64,000 nucleotides of DNA. Source: Solirubrobacter soli DSM 22325 (GTDB lineage: Bacteria > Actinomycetota > Thermoleophilia > Solirubrobacterales > Solirubrobacteraceae). The stretch's first letter is position 1. Every line of letters starts with the position of its first letter. A program made the translations under genes and the position numbers. The DNA lies in contig NZ_AUIK01000020.1 of NCBI RefSeq assembly GCF_000423665.1, positions 124,001 through 188,000 on the forward strand, written 5' to 3'. This document shows, one piece after another, positions 19,445 through 27,004 of the stretch. The notes under the pieces are model-generated. The model was not told the DNA's origin. It was given only the letters and a program-made list of their open reading frames with translations, and ran no database searches.

Positions 19445-19644
19445 ACCTCCTCCTGATGAACGCGTCAGCAGGCAGGGTGCGGCGCCTGGGCTCGCGCAGG
19501 CGCGACAGGTCCTGTCGGCCGCCTCAAGGCGACTCGCACCGATGTGCGATCAAGCGGCGGCCGCCTTCTGCCGACCGATGAGTAAGGAGTCCCAACCCAC
19601 CCGGACCTCGGAGGTCTCATGAGGAGCGCCGTCAGGACACAACG

Positions 19645-20430
19645 GTGACCGTCGCGAAGAGCACACGCAGCCGCCACCGCGGCCCGTTGTTCGCTGGCGT
19701 GCTGGCGCTGATCGTCGCGGTCGCCGCCGCTGCCCTCAGTCCGGCCCCAGCCCCGGCGCGTGACGTTGACTGCGGCCACTTCGCAACGCAGGCCGCGGCG
19801 CAAGACCATTTCATCGCGCTGGGCGGACCGGCCCAGGATCCGGATCGTCTCGACGGGGACCACGACGGGATCGCCTGCGAGTCGCTGCCGTGTCCGTGCA
19901 ACACCACGAGCACGCCGAGCGGGGGCGTTGCACCGCCTTCGGCGACGCCGACTCCAACGCCCACACCTCGCCCTGTGGCGGCACGTCGCGCGGCCCAGAT
20001 CGTGCGCGTGATCGACGGTGACACCGTCCGCGCCCGGCTGGCATCCGGTCGCCAACTGACGGTCCGGCTGATCGGGATCGATACGCCCGAGACCAAGCGC
20101 CCCGGGGTGGCGGTCGAGTGCGGCGGCAAGCAGGCAAGCGCGTTCATGCGTCGGATCGCGTTCGACCACGGCCGCGGTCGCCAAGTGACGCTCGTCAGCG
20201 ATCCGAGCCAGGACCAGACCGACCGCTACGGCCGTACGCTCGCGTTCCTCGACGCGCGCGGCAAGGGCGACCTTGGCCGGTTGATGCTGCGCGCGGGGTG
20301 GGCGAGCGTGTACGTCTTCGAGCAGCCGTTCGCGCGCTTGGACCGCTACCAGGACGCCGCCGACGCCGCCGAGCGCGCATCGAGTGGCGTGTGGGAGCGG
20401 TGCCGCGGCGACTTCCACAGCGAGTCCTGA
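19645..20430 (+). CDS. secreted nuclease: excalibur domain plus SNase-like (thermonuclease) domain
   Basis: A 261-aa exported protein: basic N-terminus and hydrophobic signal (about 13-33), an excalibur calcium-binding domain (DCGHFATQAAAQDHF to DGDHDGIACE, about 42-80), a Thr/Pro linker (TPTPTPTPRP) and a staphylococcal-nuclease-like domain (about 118-255) with VIDGDTVRA, RLIGIDTPE and the DRYGRTLAF active-site stretch. It cleaves nucleic acids outside the cell with Ca2+. The excalibur-first order is the reverse of the common SNase-then-excalibur arrangement. The start is GTG. Confidence 0.9.
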   Translation: MTVAKSTRSRHRGPLFAGVLALIVAVAAAALSPAPAPARDVDCGHFATQAAAQDHFIALGGPAQDPDRLDGDHDGIACESLPCPCNTTSTPSGGVAPPSATPTPTPTPRPVAARRAAQIVRVIDGDTVRARLASGRQLTVRLIGIDTPETKRPGVAVECGGKQASAFMRRIAFDHGRGRQVTLVSDPSQDQTDRYGRTLAFLDARGKGDLGRLMLRAGWASVYVFEQPFARLDRYQDAADAAERASSGVWERCRGDFHSES

Positions 20431-20576
20431 CCCCGCGGACAGCCCGACGGCGGTCACACCGGCCGTCGTTGGCGGCCGGGATTTCTCGTCGGCGCGTGTC
20501 GAGAAACGTGCGGTCGGCTCCGACTCATGGGCACCGGCGGCCATCGGGGCCGCCGACTCGAGAAGGAGCGCGAACG

Positions 20577-21302
20577 ATGACTAAGGTGACCGCACAGATG
20601 TCGTTGTCCCTCGACGGCTTCTACACAGGACCGCGGGACGCGCGGGACCCGAAGGACATGAACGGCTGGTGGGAGGGTCCCGAAGCGCCCGGGTTCTTCC
20701 GGGTCACCCGCTGGGCCGTCGACGCGATGGCCTGGCGCGAGCGGATCGGCTTCGCCGGGGGCGAGCGGTCGATCAACTCGGAGATCGTCGAGGAGACGTT
20801 CGCGGCGGCCGGGGCGTATGTCATGGGCCGGCGGATGTTCGACGCCGGCGAGGTGCCGTGGGGCGAGGAGCCGCCGTTCCGCGCGCCGGTGTTCGTCGTC
20901 ACCCACCGTTCCCGGGAGGTGCTGGAACGGCGGGGTGGCACGTCGTTCACCTTTGTCACCGAAGGACTCGAGCGGGCGGTCGAGCTGGCTCGGGACGCCG
21001 CCGGTGGCAAGGACGTGGCGGTCGCCGGCGGCGGGGAGCTCGTGCGCCAGGTGCTGAGCGCCGGGCTGCTCGACCAGCTCGAGTTGCACATCGCGCCGGT
21101 GCTGCTGGGCGACGGCCAGCGCCTGTTCGACGCCGGGCTCGGCCTCGACGCGGACGACGGCATCGAGCTGGTCGCGACGCGGGTCGTCGAGGCGCCGGAC
21201 GTCGTCCACATCCGCTACACCGTCACGGGGCGGTCGAAGCTGGTGCTGGACGATCGCGGCGCCAGCGGCGACCTGGTCGGACCCGCCCAAGTGAACCAGT
21301 AG
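20577..21302 (+). CDS. dihydrofolate reductase-like (RibD C-terminal domain) protein
   Basis: A 241-aa protein of the DHFR/RibD-C superfamily: the N-terminal VTAQMSLSLDGFYTGP, then YVMGRRMFDAGE and the C-terminal DVAVAGGGELVRQVLSAGLLDQLELHIAPVLLG. These stand-alone proteins probably reduce a pyrimidine- or pterin-like substrate with NADPH, but most are uncharacterised. AGAAGGAG upstream supports the ATG at 20577. It heads an apparent operon with a DGPF-domain protein and an ECF42 sigma factor. Confidence 0.85.
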   Translation: MTKVTAQMSLSLDGFYTGPRDARDPKDMNGWWEGPEAPGFFRVTRWAVDAMAWRERIGFAGGERSINSEIVEETFAAAGAYVMGRRMFDAGEVPWGEEPPFRAPVFVVTHRSREVLERRGGTSFTFVTEGLERAVELARDAAGGKDVAVAGGGELVRQVLSAGLLDQLELHIAPVLLGDGQRLFDAGLGLDADDGIELVATRVVEAPDVVHIRYTVTGRSKLVLDDRGASGDLVGPAQVNQ

Positions 21303-21314
21303 AAGGAGCGAGCC

Positions 21315-21677
21315 GTGAAGTACATGCTGCTGATCTATGGCAACGAGGAGGCCTTCAGCTCGGTGGGTGCGGAGGCCTTCGCCGAGATCCTCCGCGAGAC
21401 GGATGCGCTCAACCGGGAGCTGTTCGAGTCGGGTGAGCTGGTCGGCGCGTATGGCGTGGCCGACCAGGTGAACGCGAAGCTGGTCCGGGTCGCCGGCGGG
21501 GCGCCGGTGGTGACCGACGGCCCCTACGCGGAGGCGAAGGAATACCTGGGCAGCTTCACGATCGTCGACTGCGACAGCCTGGAACGGGCCTTGGAGATCG
21601 CGGCTCGCAACCCGTCGGCGCGCTACTGGGGTGTCGAGGTCCGGCCACTGATGCACGAGGCCGACGTCAACCCGTGA
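21315..21677 (+). CDS. DGPF-domain / YCII-related protein
   Basis: A 120-aa protein beginning MKYMLLIYGNEEAF and carrying VTDGPYAEAKEYLGSFTIVDC, which is the DGPF motif of YCII-related proteins. These small cytosolic alpha/beta proteins are the conserved genomic partner of ECF42 sigma factors. The stop codon overlaps the sigma-factor GTG (GTGA), and AGAAGGAG gives a good ribosome site. Its biochemical role is unknown; it may be a target or modulator of the sigma factor. Confidence 0.88.
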   Translation: MKYMLLIYGNEEAFSSVGAEAFAEILRETDALNRELFESGELVGAYGVADQVNAKLVRVAGGAPVVTDGPYAEAKEYLGSFTIVDCDSLERALEIAARNPSARYWGVEVRPLMHEADVNP

Positions 21678-22864
21678 ACGACTGGCGGGACGTCCGGAGG
21701 CTGGTCCCGGAGGTGCTCGGCATCCTGGTGCGTCGATACGGCCACTTCGACGCGTGCGAGGACGCCGTCCAGGAGGCGCTGGTGGCGGCCGCGGCCCAGT
21801 GGCCGGCGCAGGGGTGGCCGGAGAGTCCCCGAGCGTGGCTGGTGACGGTGGCGTCGCGTCGCCTCGCCGACCAGCTGCGCAGCGACGCCGCCCGCCGCCG
21901 GCGGGAGGAAGCCGATGCCACCAGCGCTCCGCCCCCGCCCGCGGGCGATGACACCCTCACCCTGCTGTTCCTGTGCTGCCACCCGGCGCTGACGCCACCG
22001 TCACAGATCGCGTTGACCCTGCGGGCCGTCGGCGGCCTGTCGACCGCCGAGATCGCCCGGGCCTTCTTCGTCCCGGAGGCGACCATGGCGCAGCGCATCA
22101 GCCGGGCGAAGCAACGCATCAAGGCGGCCGGAGGCAGCTTCGACCTGCCGCCGCCGGCCGAGCAGGCCGAGCGCCTCGCCGTCGTGCTCCAGGTGATCTA
22201 CCTCGTCTTCAATGAGGGCTATACGGCCACGTCGGGGGCGCAGCTGGTACGGGCAGAGCTGACGGCCGAGGCGATCCGGCTGGCCCGCGAGCTCCATCGG
22301 CTCGTCCCCCGCGACGGCGAGGTGACAGGGCTCCTGGCCCTGCTGCTGCTGACCGACGCCCGCCGCGAGGCCCGCACGGCCGCGGACGGGTCGCTCGTGC
22401 CGCTGAGCGAGCAGGACCGGACGCTCTGGAACACCGAAGCCATCGCCGAGGGCGTGGCGCTCGTGACCGAGACGCTGTCGAAGGGCCCGATCGGCTCGTA
22501 CCAGCTCCAAGCCGCCATCGCCGCCGTCCACGACGAGGCACCCACGGGCGATGCCACCGACTGGCCGCAGATCCTGGCCCTTTACACGGTTCTGGAGCGT
22601 GTGGCGCCCAACCCGACGGTGACGCTCAACCGGGCGGTGGCAGTGGCGAAGGTGCACGGACCCGCGGCCGGGCTGGCCCTGCTCGACGCCCTCTCGGCCG
22701 ACGAGCGCATCTCCGCCTCCCACCACCTCGTGTCCGTGCGGGCCCACCTGCTGGAGATGGCCGGCGACCGCCACGCGGCGCGCGCCGGGTACCAGGAGGC
22801 GGCCCGGCGCACCACGAGCGAACCCGAGAGGCGCCACCTCCTGACCCGCGCCGCGCGGCTCTAG
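21674..22864 (+). CDS. ECF42-type RNA polymerase sigma factor with long C-terminal extension
   Basis: A 396-aa sigma factor, twice the length of ordinary ECF factors. Region 2 occupies about residues 1-70 (DACEDAVQEALVAA), and region 4 about 105-155 (GGLSTAEIARAFFVPEATMAQRISRAKQRI). A conserved C-terminal domain of about 200 aa (VIYLVFNEGYTAT, TLNRAVAVAKVHGPAAGLALLDAL) follows. ECF42 factors have no anti-sigma factor; the C-terminal extension is needed for activity in the Streptomyces example, and DGPF genes are the targets. The GTG start overlaps the upstream DGPF gene. Confidence 0.9.
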   Translation: MNDWRDVRRLVPEVLGILVRRYGHFDACEDAVQEALVAAAAQWPAQGWPESPRAWLVTVASRRLADQLRSDAARRRREEADATSAPPPPAGDDTLTLLFLCCHPALTPPSQIALTLRAVGGLSTAEIARAFFVPEATMAQRISRAKQRIKAAGGSFDLPPPAEQAERLAVVLQVIYLVFNEGYTATSGAQLVRAELTAEAIRLARELHRLVPRDGEVTGLLALLLLTDARREARTAADGSLVPLSEQDRTLWNTEAIAEGVALVTETLSKGPIGSYQLQAAIAAVHDEAPTGDATDWPQILALYTVLERVAPNPTVTLNRAVAVAKVHGPAAGLALLDALSADERISASHHLVSVRAHLLEMAGDRHAARAGYQEAARRTTSEPERRHLLTRAARL

Positions 22865-22929
22865 GTGGTCGGCGACCTCGCCGGCCGAATCACCGCAGAC
22901 TGCAGCGAGAGGGTGATGCCACCGCCCGG

Positions 22930-23604
22930 TCAGTTCTCGCACGCCACGCCGTCGCCGTCGCGATCGAGATGCGCGGCATAGCCGGGGTCGCCGGTGGTCA
23001 GAGGCGCCGCGCCCGCGGCGCGCGCCGCGGCACAATTGGCATACGACACAGGCTCATCGACGTGAGGCTCAGGAGTGGGTGTCGCGGTCGCGGCCGGCTT
23101 GGCGGCGGCACCTGAGGTCTTCGCCACCTTCAGGCGGAACGCCTGGCCGTTGCAGTATCGCCGGAGCTGTCCACCCATGCTGGCACCGGCGGCCCGATTC
23201 TCGCTCGACTTCACATAGCGCACGTCGGCCCGCTCCCCGCCCTCGCGGCTCATCGCCGGCGGGTACTCGTCGCGGTCGTAACCGCGCTTGGCCGGGAGGT
23301 CGTCGGTCGACGCCGCCCGGTGCTCGTCGGCATGTCCGCGATCGATGTGCAGGATCACCGGAAGGCCGATGCCGATCGCATCGCGCACGTGGTCGGCGAT
23401 GTGCGGGTACTTCGTCAGGGAGACGACGACGGCGCGCTTTTGGCGGGTGCATCCCGCACTACGGTCACGATCGCTCGCCTGCTTGGCATCGACGGCTGCG
23501 GCGGGCGGCGTCGCCACCGGTGCCTGGGCACTCGTCGCGGCACCGCACCCGGCGAGAACGAGGGCGCCGAGAAGTGCGGCGATGAGGGATCGTGTCCGGT
23601 GCAA
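22930..23604 (-). CDS. lipoprotein nuclease: NucA/NucB-like domain plus excalibur domain
   Basis: A 224-aa lipoprotein with signal peptide and lipobox LAGC (Cys20). Residues 60-165 match the extracellular NucA/NucB DNase domain: YPHIADHVRDAIG, the active-site RDEYPPAM and GASMGGQLRRYC. The C-terminus is an excalibur domain (YANCAAARAAGAAP to LDRDGDGVACEN). It probably degrades DNA at the cell surface. It is the last gene of a four-gene minus-strand operon of exported proteins, 28 bp after the beta-lactamase-like gene, and is the second excalibur nuclease within 4 kb. Confidence 0.85.
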   Translation of the reverse strand: MHRTRSLIAALLGALVLAGCGAATSAQAPVATPPAAAVDAKQASDRDRSAGCTRQKRAVVVSLTKYPHIADHVRDAIGIGLPVILHIDRGHADEHRAASTDDLPAKRGYDRDEYPPAMSREGGERADVRYVKSSENRAAGASMGGQLRRYCNGQAFRLKVAKTSGAAAKPAATATPTPEPHVDEPVSYANCAAARAAGAAPLTTGDPGYAAHLDRDGDGVACEN

Positions 23605-23632
23605 CAGAGGTCCTTGTTCGGGTGTCGAGCTG

Positions 23633-24571
23633 CTAGCAGCGAGGCGTCGGGGGAACGACTCGCGCGTCGGCGTGCGCGACGAGCCAGCGCGCGATCAGCG
23701 TGAGGTTGCGCGTCGCCGTCTCGTGCGAGCCGTCCGTGGGGTTGGAGGCGATGCTGACCGCCAGGGCCTTGTCGCCGAGGTTGATGATGCCCAGCTGGCG
23801 GTCGAGCCATCCGCCGCGCGCACCCGGTTGGGTGCCCGGCCCCCAGCCGCCCTTGAAGGACGCGGGCACACCCGCCGAGCCGAGGCCCCAGCGCTGTCCC
23901 GGGACGACCTGGCCCATCAGCGAGAGGACCGTGTCCGAGCCGGTGACGCACACCATCCCGGCGGTGAACCGCGCTTGGTCGTCGAGCGACCATTCGGTCT
24001 GGCCGAACGGCGTGTAGCCGGGACCGCCGATGGCGCGCGATTGCACGTGTGTGCTCGTGTCGCCCGCCGCGGCGAGTGCGGAGTCGGCGGCGTGCGCGGC
24101 GTCGTCTCCGGCGCCGAGCGAGTTCCAGAGGCGGGTCGCCGCGGCGTTGTCGGAGGCGGTGATCGCCTGCACGAGGTCGGCCTGTCGCGGGCGGCCGCCG
24201 GTGACCGCGGCGAGCGCGATCGGCACCTTGCTCGTCGACCAGGCGATCCCGGTGCGCAGGTTCCCCAGGTGTTCGACGCGCTGCTCACGCCCGAGTCCGG
24301 AGACCGACACGCCCGCGGCGCCGCCCAGCTGCGTGACCAGACGGTCGAAGCTCGACCGGTCGGCCGGCGAGAGGATCGCCGCCGGGGCGGCCGGGCGGAC
24401 GCGGTCCGGCCGACGCGGCGTCGGGGTCGGGGTCGGGGTGTCGATCGGGAGCGCCGGCGGAGCGACCGCGTGCGCCACGACCGGCGGTTCGGACGGCAGG
24501 GCCGCCGCGTGCCCGCCGCAGCCGGCGACGGCGCTCGCTGCCGCGAGCCAGAGCCACGTCGAGGCGCGCAT
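23633..24571 (-). CDS. class A beta-lactamase-like serine hydrolase lipoprotein
   Basis: A 312-aa lipoprotein with lipobox VAGC (Cys18), a Thr/Pro linker (TPTPTPTP) and a beta-lactamase/transpeptidase-like domain. The catalytic SxxK is S112-T-S-K115, SDN is S140-D-N142 and the third motif is KGG at 240-242. All three are intact. The long linker suggests the domain is held away from the membrane. It could be a penicillin-binding or beta-lactam-hydrolysing enzyme; its substrate is not evident, and the context of exported proteins favours cell-wall work over resistance. Confidence 0.82.
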   Translation of the reverse strand: MRASTWLWLAAASAVAGCGGHAAALPSEPPVVAHAVAPPALPIDTPTPTPTPRRPDRVRPAAPAAILSPADRSSFDRLVTQLGGAAGVSVSGLGREQRVEHLGNLRTGIAWSTSKVPIALAAVTGGRPRQADLVQAITASDNAAATRLWNSLGAGDDAAHAADSALAAAGDTSTHVQSRAIGGPGYTPFGQTEWSLDDQARFTAGMVCVTGSDTVLSLMGQVVPGQRWGLGSAGVPASFKGGWGPGTQPGARGGWLDRQLGIINLGDKALAVSIASNPTDGSHETATRNLTLIARWLVAHADARVVPPTPRC

Positions 24572-24575
24572 CGGG

Positions 24576-25604
24576 CTAGAACGTCACCGACGCGTCGTTG
24601 CCGCCCGAGCAGGTCGTTCCGTCGCCCGACGGAGCGCAGTTCATGGTGTACGTCTGGCCGGTGGAAGGGCTGTACACGCGCAGCGTGTTCGTCCGGCCCG
24701 GGGCGTCGTAGTACGCGTCGCGGACGTTCTGGGCGAAGCCACAAGTGGTCACGCTGTTGGCGAACAGACCATCGCCGCAGCTGCGGCCGGGAGGAGCCGA
24801 AGGCGATGCCACCCGAGTCGGAGCCGGCGTGGGGACAGACGCGTGCTTCGGGGGCTTGCGGATCGAGCGGTGGGCCCAGCGGGCGAGGCTGTCTGCGCCG
24901 CTGACCGTGACCGTCTGCCCGGCGACCACCGGGCCCGCCGTGTGGAACGCGCTGTTGAGGTTCGACGACAGCGCCTGCAGCGAGCTGGCGCCGGCCACCG
25001 ACGGCGACTTGAGCACCAACGCGACCTGGTTGAGGTACGCGGTCTCGCGGTCGATGACCTGACGGGCATCTCCGGCGAGCTTCGTGGAGGCCGGCGGCGC
25101 GGTGAGCGCGGTCAGCGCGCCCTGCGCGGCGGTGGTCGCCACCTTGGCCTGGGACACGGCGCGTGTGGCGGAGCGCGCGTGATGGACCCTCAGCTCCACG
25201 AGCGCCTTCGAGAGCTTCTCGTTCGCGCCCAGAACGGGCCCGAAGGCGTCGGCGACCTTCTGCTGGTAGCGAACGTTCTCGTCCGGGCCGGCCTTCGCGG
25301 GCGCCTTCGAGCCGGACGACGCGAGGACGAACACCACGGCCGCGCCGGACACGACCGCGATACCGCCGGCGATCGCCGCCGGCAGGGCCCAGCCGCGCTT
25401 GCCGGCAGGGCGGGTGGCATCCTCGGCCGGCTCCGCCCGGTGTCGAGGTTCGGGATGCTCGTCGGCGACCGGGATCGCCTCGAGTGCAGAGATCGCGGAG
25501 TGAACGCCCGATGCCGTGCCGCAGTTGGCGCAGAACTTCCCGGTGGCCGGTGCGCCGCAACCCGTGCAGAACTTCTGTGCGGTCTGTGTATGGATGTCAG
25601 TCAT
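24576..25604 (-). CDS. zinc-ribbon membrane protein with extracytoplasmic Cys-rich tail
   Basis: A 342-aa protein. An N-terminal zinc ribbon (FCTGCGAPATGKFCANCG, residues 12-29) faces the cytoplasm, a transmembrane segment spans about 72-96, and a 240-residue extracytoplasmic part follows with a helical region and a Pro-rich linker. A C-terminal domain of about 70 residues has four Cys (RSCGDGLF, TTCGFAQN, MNCAPS, TTCSGG), suggesting two disulfides. Function unknown; it may report an external signal inward. It directly abuts the upstream secreted-protein gene and sits 4 bp before the beta-lactamase-like gene. Confidence 0.7.
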   Translation of the reverse strand: MTDIHTQTAQKFCTGCGAPATGKFCANCGTASGVHSAISALEAIPVADEHPEPRHRAEPAEDATRPAGKRGWALPAAIAGGIAVVSGAAVVFVLASSGSKAPAKAGPDENVRYQQKVADAFGPVLGANEKLSKALVELRVHHARSATRAVSQAKVATTAAQGALTALTAPPASTKLAGDARQVIDRETAYLNQVALVLKSPSVAGASSLQALSSNLNSAFHTAGPVVAGQTVTVSGADSLARWAHRSIRKPPKHASVPTPAPTRVASPSAPPGRSCGDGLFANSVTTCGFAQNVRDAYYDAPGRTNTLRVYSPSTGQTYTMNCAPSGDGTTCSGGNDASVTF

Positions 25605-26315
25605 CTAGTCGGCCTCGTAGTACCGGCCCGCCGCGACGTCGACCGAGGTCGAAGCCGTCACGAAGGTCCGGTTGCGGTCGCCGTCGTACATCAGGGCGCA
25701 GACCTGCAGCCGGTAGCCCGGCTGGTCGTTCCACCCGCTGAGACCGATCGAGGTGTGGTAGACGCCGAGCAGATCGGAGCCGACGAAGTTCCTGGCCCAG
25801 TCATCGACGGCGACATCGCCGCGGTTGCGGGCCTCGCCGTAGGTCTGGTAGCAGTCGTCCTCGGTCGTGTAGAGGACCACCGCGTCGCGGTCGGACTGCC
25901 CGCGCATGGAGACGTCGACCTCCAGCGTGTCCCCCGGGTCGGCGGCGGTGGGCTGGACGTCGAGGCTGATCGAACGCGTCGGCTCGGGCTTCGAGACCCG
26001 CCACAAGGTGACATTGCGGGCGCCGCGCTTGTGGCAGCTCCACGCGATCGAGCTGGTCGGCGCGCTCGAGCAGCGGTACCCGCTGTAGCGGCGCCGCACG
26101 GTCTTGCCGAAGGTGGCCTTCGCGACACGCCGCGCCTCCCCGCACGCCGGCCCTCCCGCTCCGAAGGTCGTGACCTTGAACGTGCCCCGAGCGGTCGCCA
26201 CCGTGCCGCATGGCCGGTCTCCTTCCGCTGATGCGCGAGGAGCAGCGACGGTCGCGATGCCTGCCAACGCGACGGCCAGGACTGGGACGGCTCGGGTGAA
26301 CGATTGCAACGACAT
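25605..26315 (-). CDS. secreted protein of unknown function, first gene of exported-protein operon
   Basis: A 236-aa protein with a signal peptide (VPVLAVALAGIATVAAPRASA, cleavage near residue 31). The mature part has a small Cys-containing module (PCGTVATARGTFKVTTFGAG to WSCHKRG) found in several secreted actinobacterial proteins, then a beta-rich domain (PTRSISLDVQPTAADPGDTL onward) resembling an Ig-like/CARDB fold. Only the part from the ATG at 26315 is called; the 58 upstream in-frame codons are not signal-like. It starts the four-gene minus-strand operon and is divergent from the collagen-like gene. Confidence 0.65.
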   Translation of the reverse strand: MSLQSFTRAVPVLAVALAGIATVAAPRASAEGDRPCGTVATARGTFKVTTFGAGGPACGEARRVAKATFGKTVRRRYSGYRCSSAPTSSIAWSCHKRGARNVTLWRVSKPEPTRSISLDVQPTAADPGDTLEVDVSMRGQSDRDAVVLYTTEDDCYQTYGEARNRGDVAVDDWARNFVGSDLLGVYHTSIGLSGWNDQPGYRLQVCALMYDGDRNRTFVTASTSVDVAAGRYYEAD

Positions 26316-26409
26316 GAGACGGACATCGGACCGAAACCGGGGGCGACGAGATCCCACTGACGTGGGATTGAGATCAAAGCCGTGCCCCGACCGCCGATTC
26401 CCCTCGGCG

Positions 26410-26940
26410 ATGACACACAACAAGAAGCTTCTCTCGCTCGCACTAACAGGCACCCTCTTGCTCGGTCTGGGCGGCACGGCGGTCGCCAAGGGCGGCTATC
26501 TGATCACCAAGCCCAACCAGATCAAGCCGAGCGTGCGCGCCGCGCTGAAGGGCGACTCCGGTCCGCAGGGCATCCCCGGCCCGCAGGGGCCCCAGGGCGT
26601 CCAGGGTCCGGCCGGTCCCGCGGGTTCGAGCAGCGCCGTGGGCGTGTCGACCGTGGTGGCCAGGTCGTCCGCCGCGCCCGGAGCCGTCGTCGGCGCGCAG
26701 GCGTTCTGTCCGGCCGGCAAGGTCGTCATCGGCTCCGGCTTCTACGCCGGCATCACCAACGCCGCCTTCGTCAAGACCTACGGCAACAGTGTGGGAGCCG
26801 GATTCCTGAACACCAGGTCCTTGACCGAGCAGGTCGAGGTCCAGGCGATCTGCGCCCCGGGCGCGATGAGCGCCACCGCGACCGAACGCGGCGAGGACTT
26901 CCAGGACGAGCTCGACGCGCTGCGAAGCGAGCGCCCTTGA
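26410..26940 (+). CDS. secreted protein with short collagen-like (Gly-X-Y) segment
   Basis: A 176-aa protein with an N-terminal signal (about 5-26), the segment ITKPNQIKPSVRAALKG, then nine Gly-X-Y triplets (residues 48-74, for example GPQGIPGPQGPQG). The C-terminal domain of about 95 residues has two cysteines (AFCPAGKVVIGSGFY and AICAPGA). Short collagen stalks after the ITKPxQIKPS leader recur in this class of bacteria; they probably trimerise a surface or secreted domain. No function is known. The ATG at 26410 fits the signal peptide. Confidence 0.75.
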   Translation: MTHNKKLLSLALTGTLLLGLGGTAVAKGGYLITKPNQIKPSVRAALKGDSGPQGIPGPQGPQGVQGPAGPAGSSSAVGVSTVVARSSAAPGAVVGAQAFCPAGKVVIGSGFYAGITNAAFVKTYGNSVGAGFLNTRSLTEQVEVQAICAPGAMSATATERGEDFQDELDALRSERP

Positions 26941-26941
26941 C

Positions 26942-26985
26942 TGTCTGACTGAAACGTAAGTAGTGTCTGACTCACAAGTAAGTTG
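26942..26985. repeat. two tandem 22-bp direct repeats upstream of the DUF1080-type gene
   Basis: Two units, 26942-26963 and 26964-26985, each read TGTCTGACT-N5-GTAAGT-N2. The 22-bp period is close to two helical turns, so both copies face the same side of DNA. Each unit is weakly two-fold symmetric (ACTCAC-AA-GTAAGT in the second). They end 20 bp before the GTG at 27005 and overlap the likely promoter region, as expected for an operator. A TetR-family gene lies at the far end of the controlled gene. Confidence 0.6.
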
Positions 26986-27004
26986 GATTGTGAGGAGACG
27001 CTCT

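Larger units (their letters stand above)
19158..19644. other. 487-bp intergenic region with two hairpins
   Basis: Between the membrane protein and the SNase gene. A 132-codon open frame (19224-19622) exists but has Pro/Arg-rich, non-globular composition and no ribosome site, so I do not call it a gene. The region contains a near-certain terminator at 19188-19219 and a second inverted repeat at 19405-19444. Confidence 0.6.

Noticed and set aside
19224..19622. 132-codon open frame in the intergenic region
   Set aside because: It reads through an inverted repeat, is Pro/Arg-rich, has no ribosome site and no recognisable domain.
26557..26640. Gly-Pro-rich DNA as a tandem repeat array or CRISPR-like element
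   Set aside because: It is coding sequence for collagen-like Gly-X-Y triplets with no spacers or conserved repeat unit.
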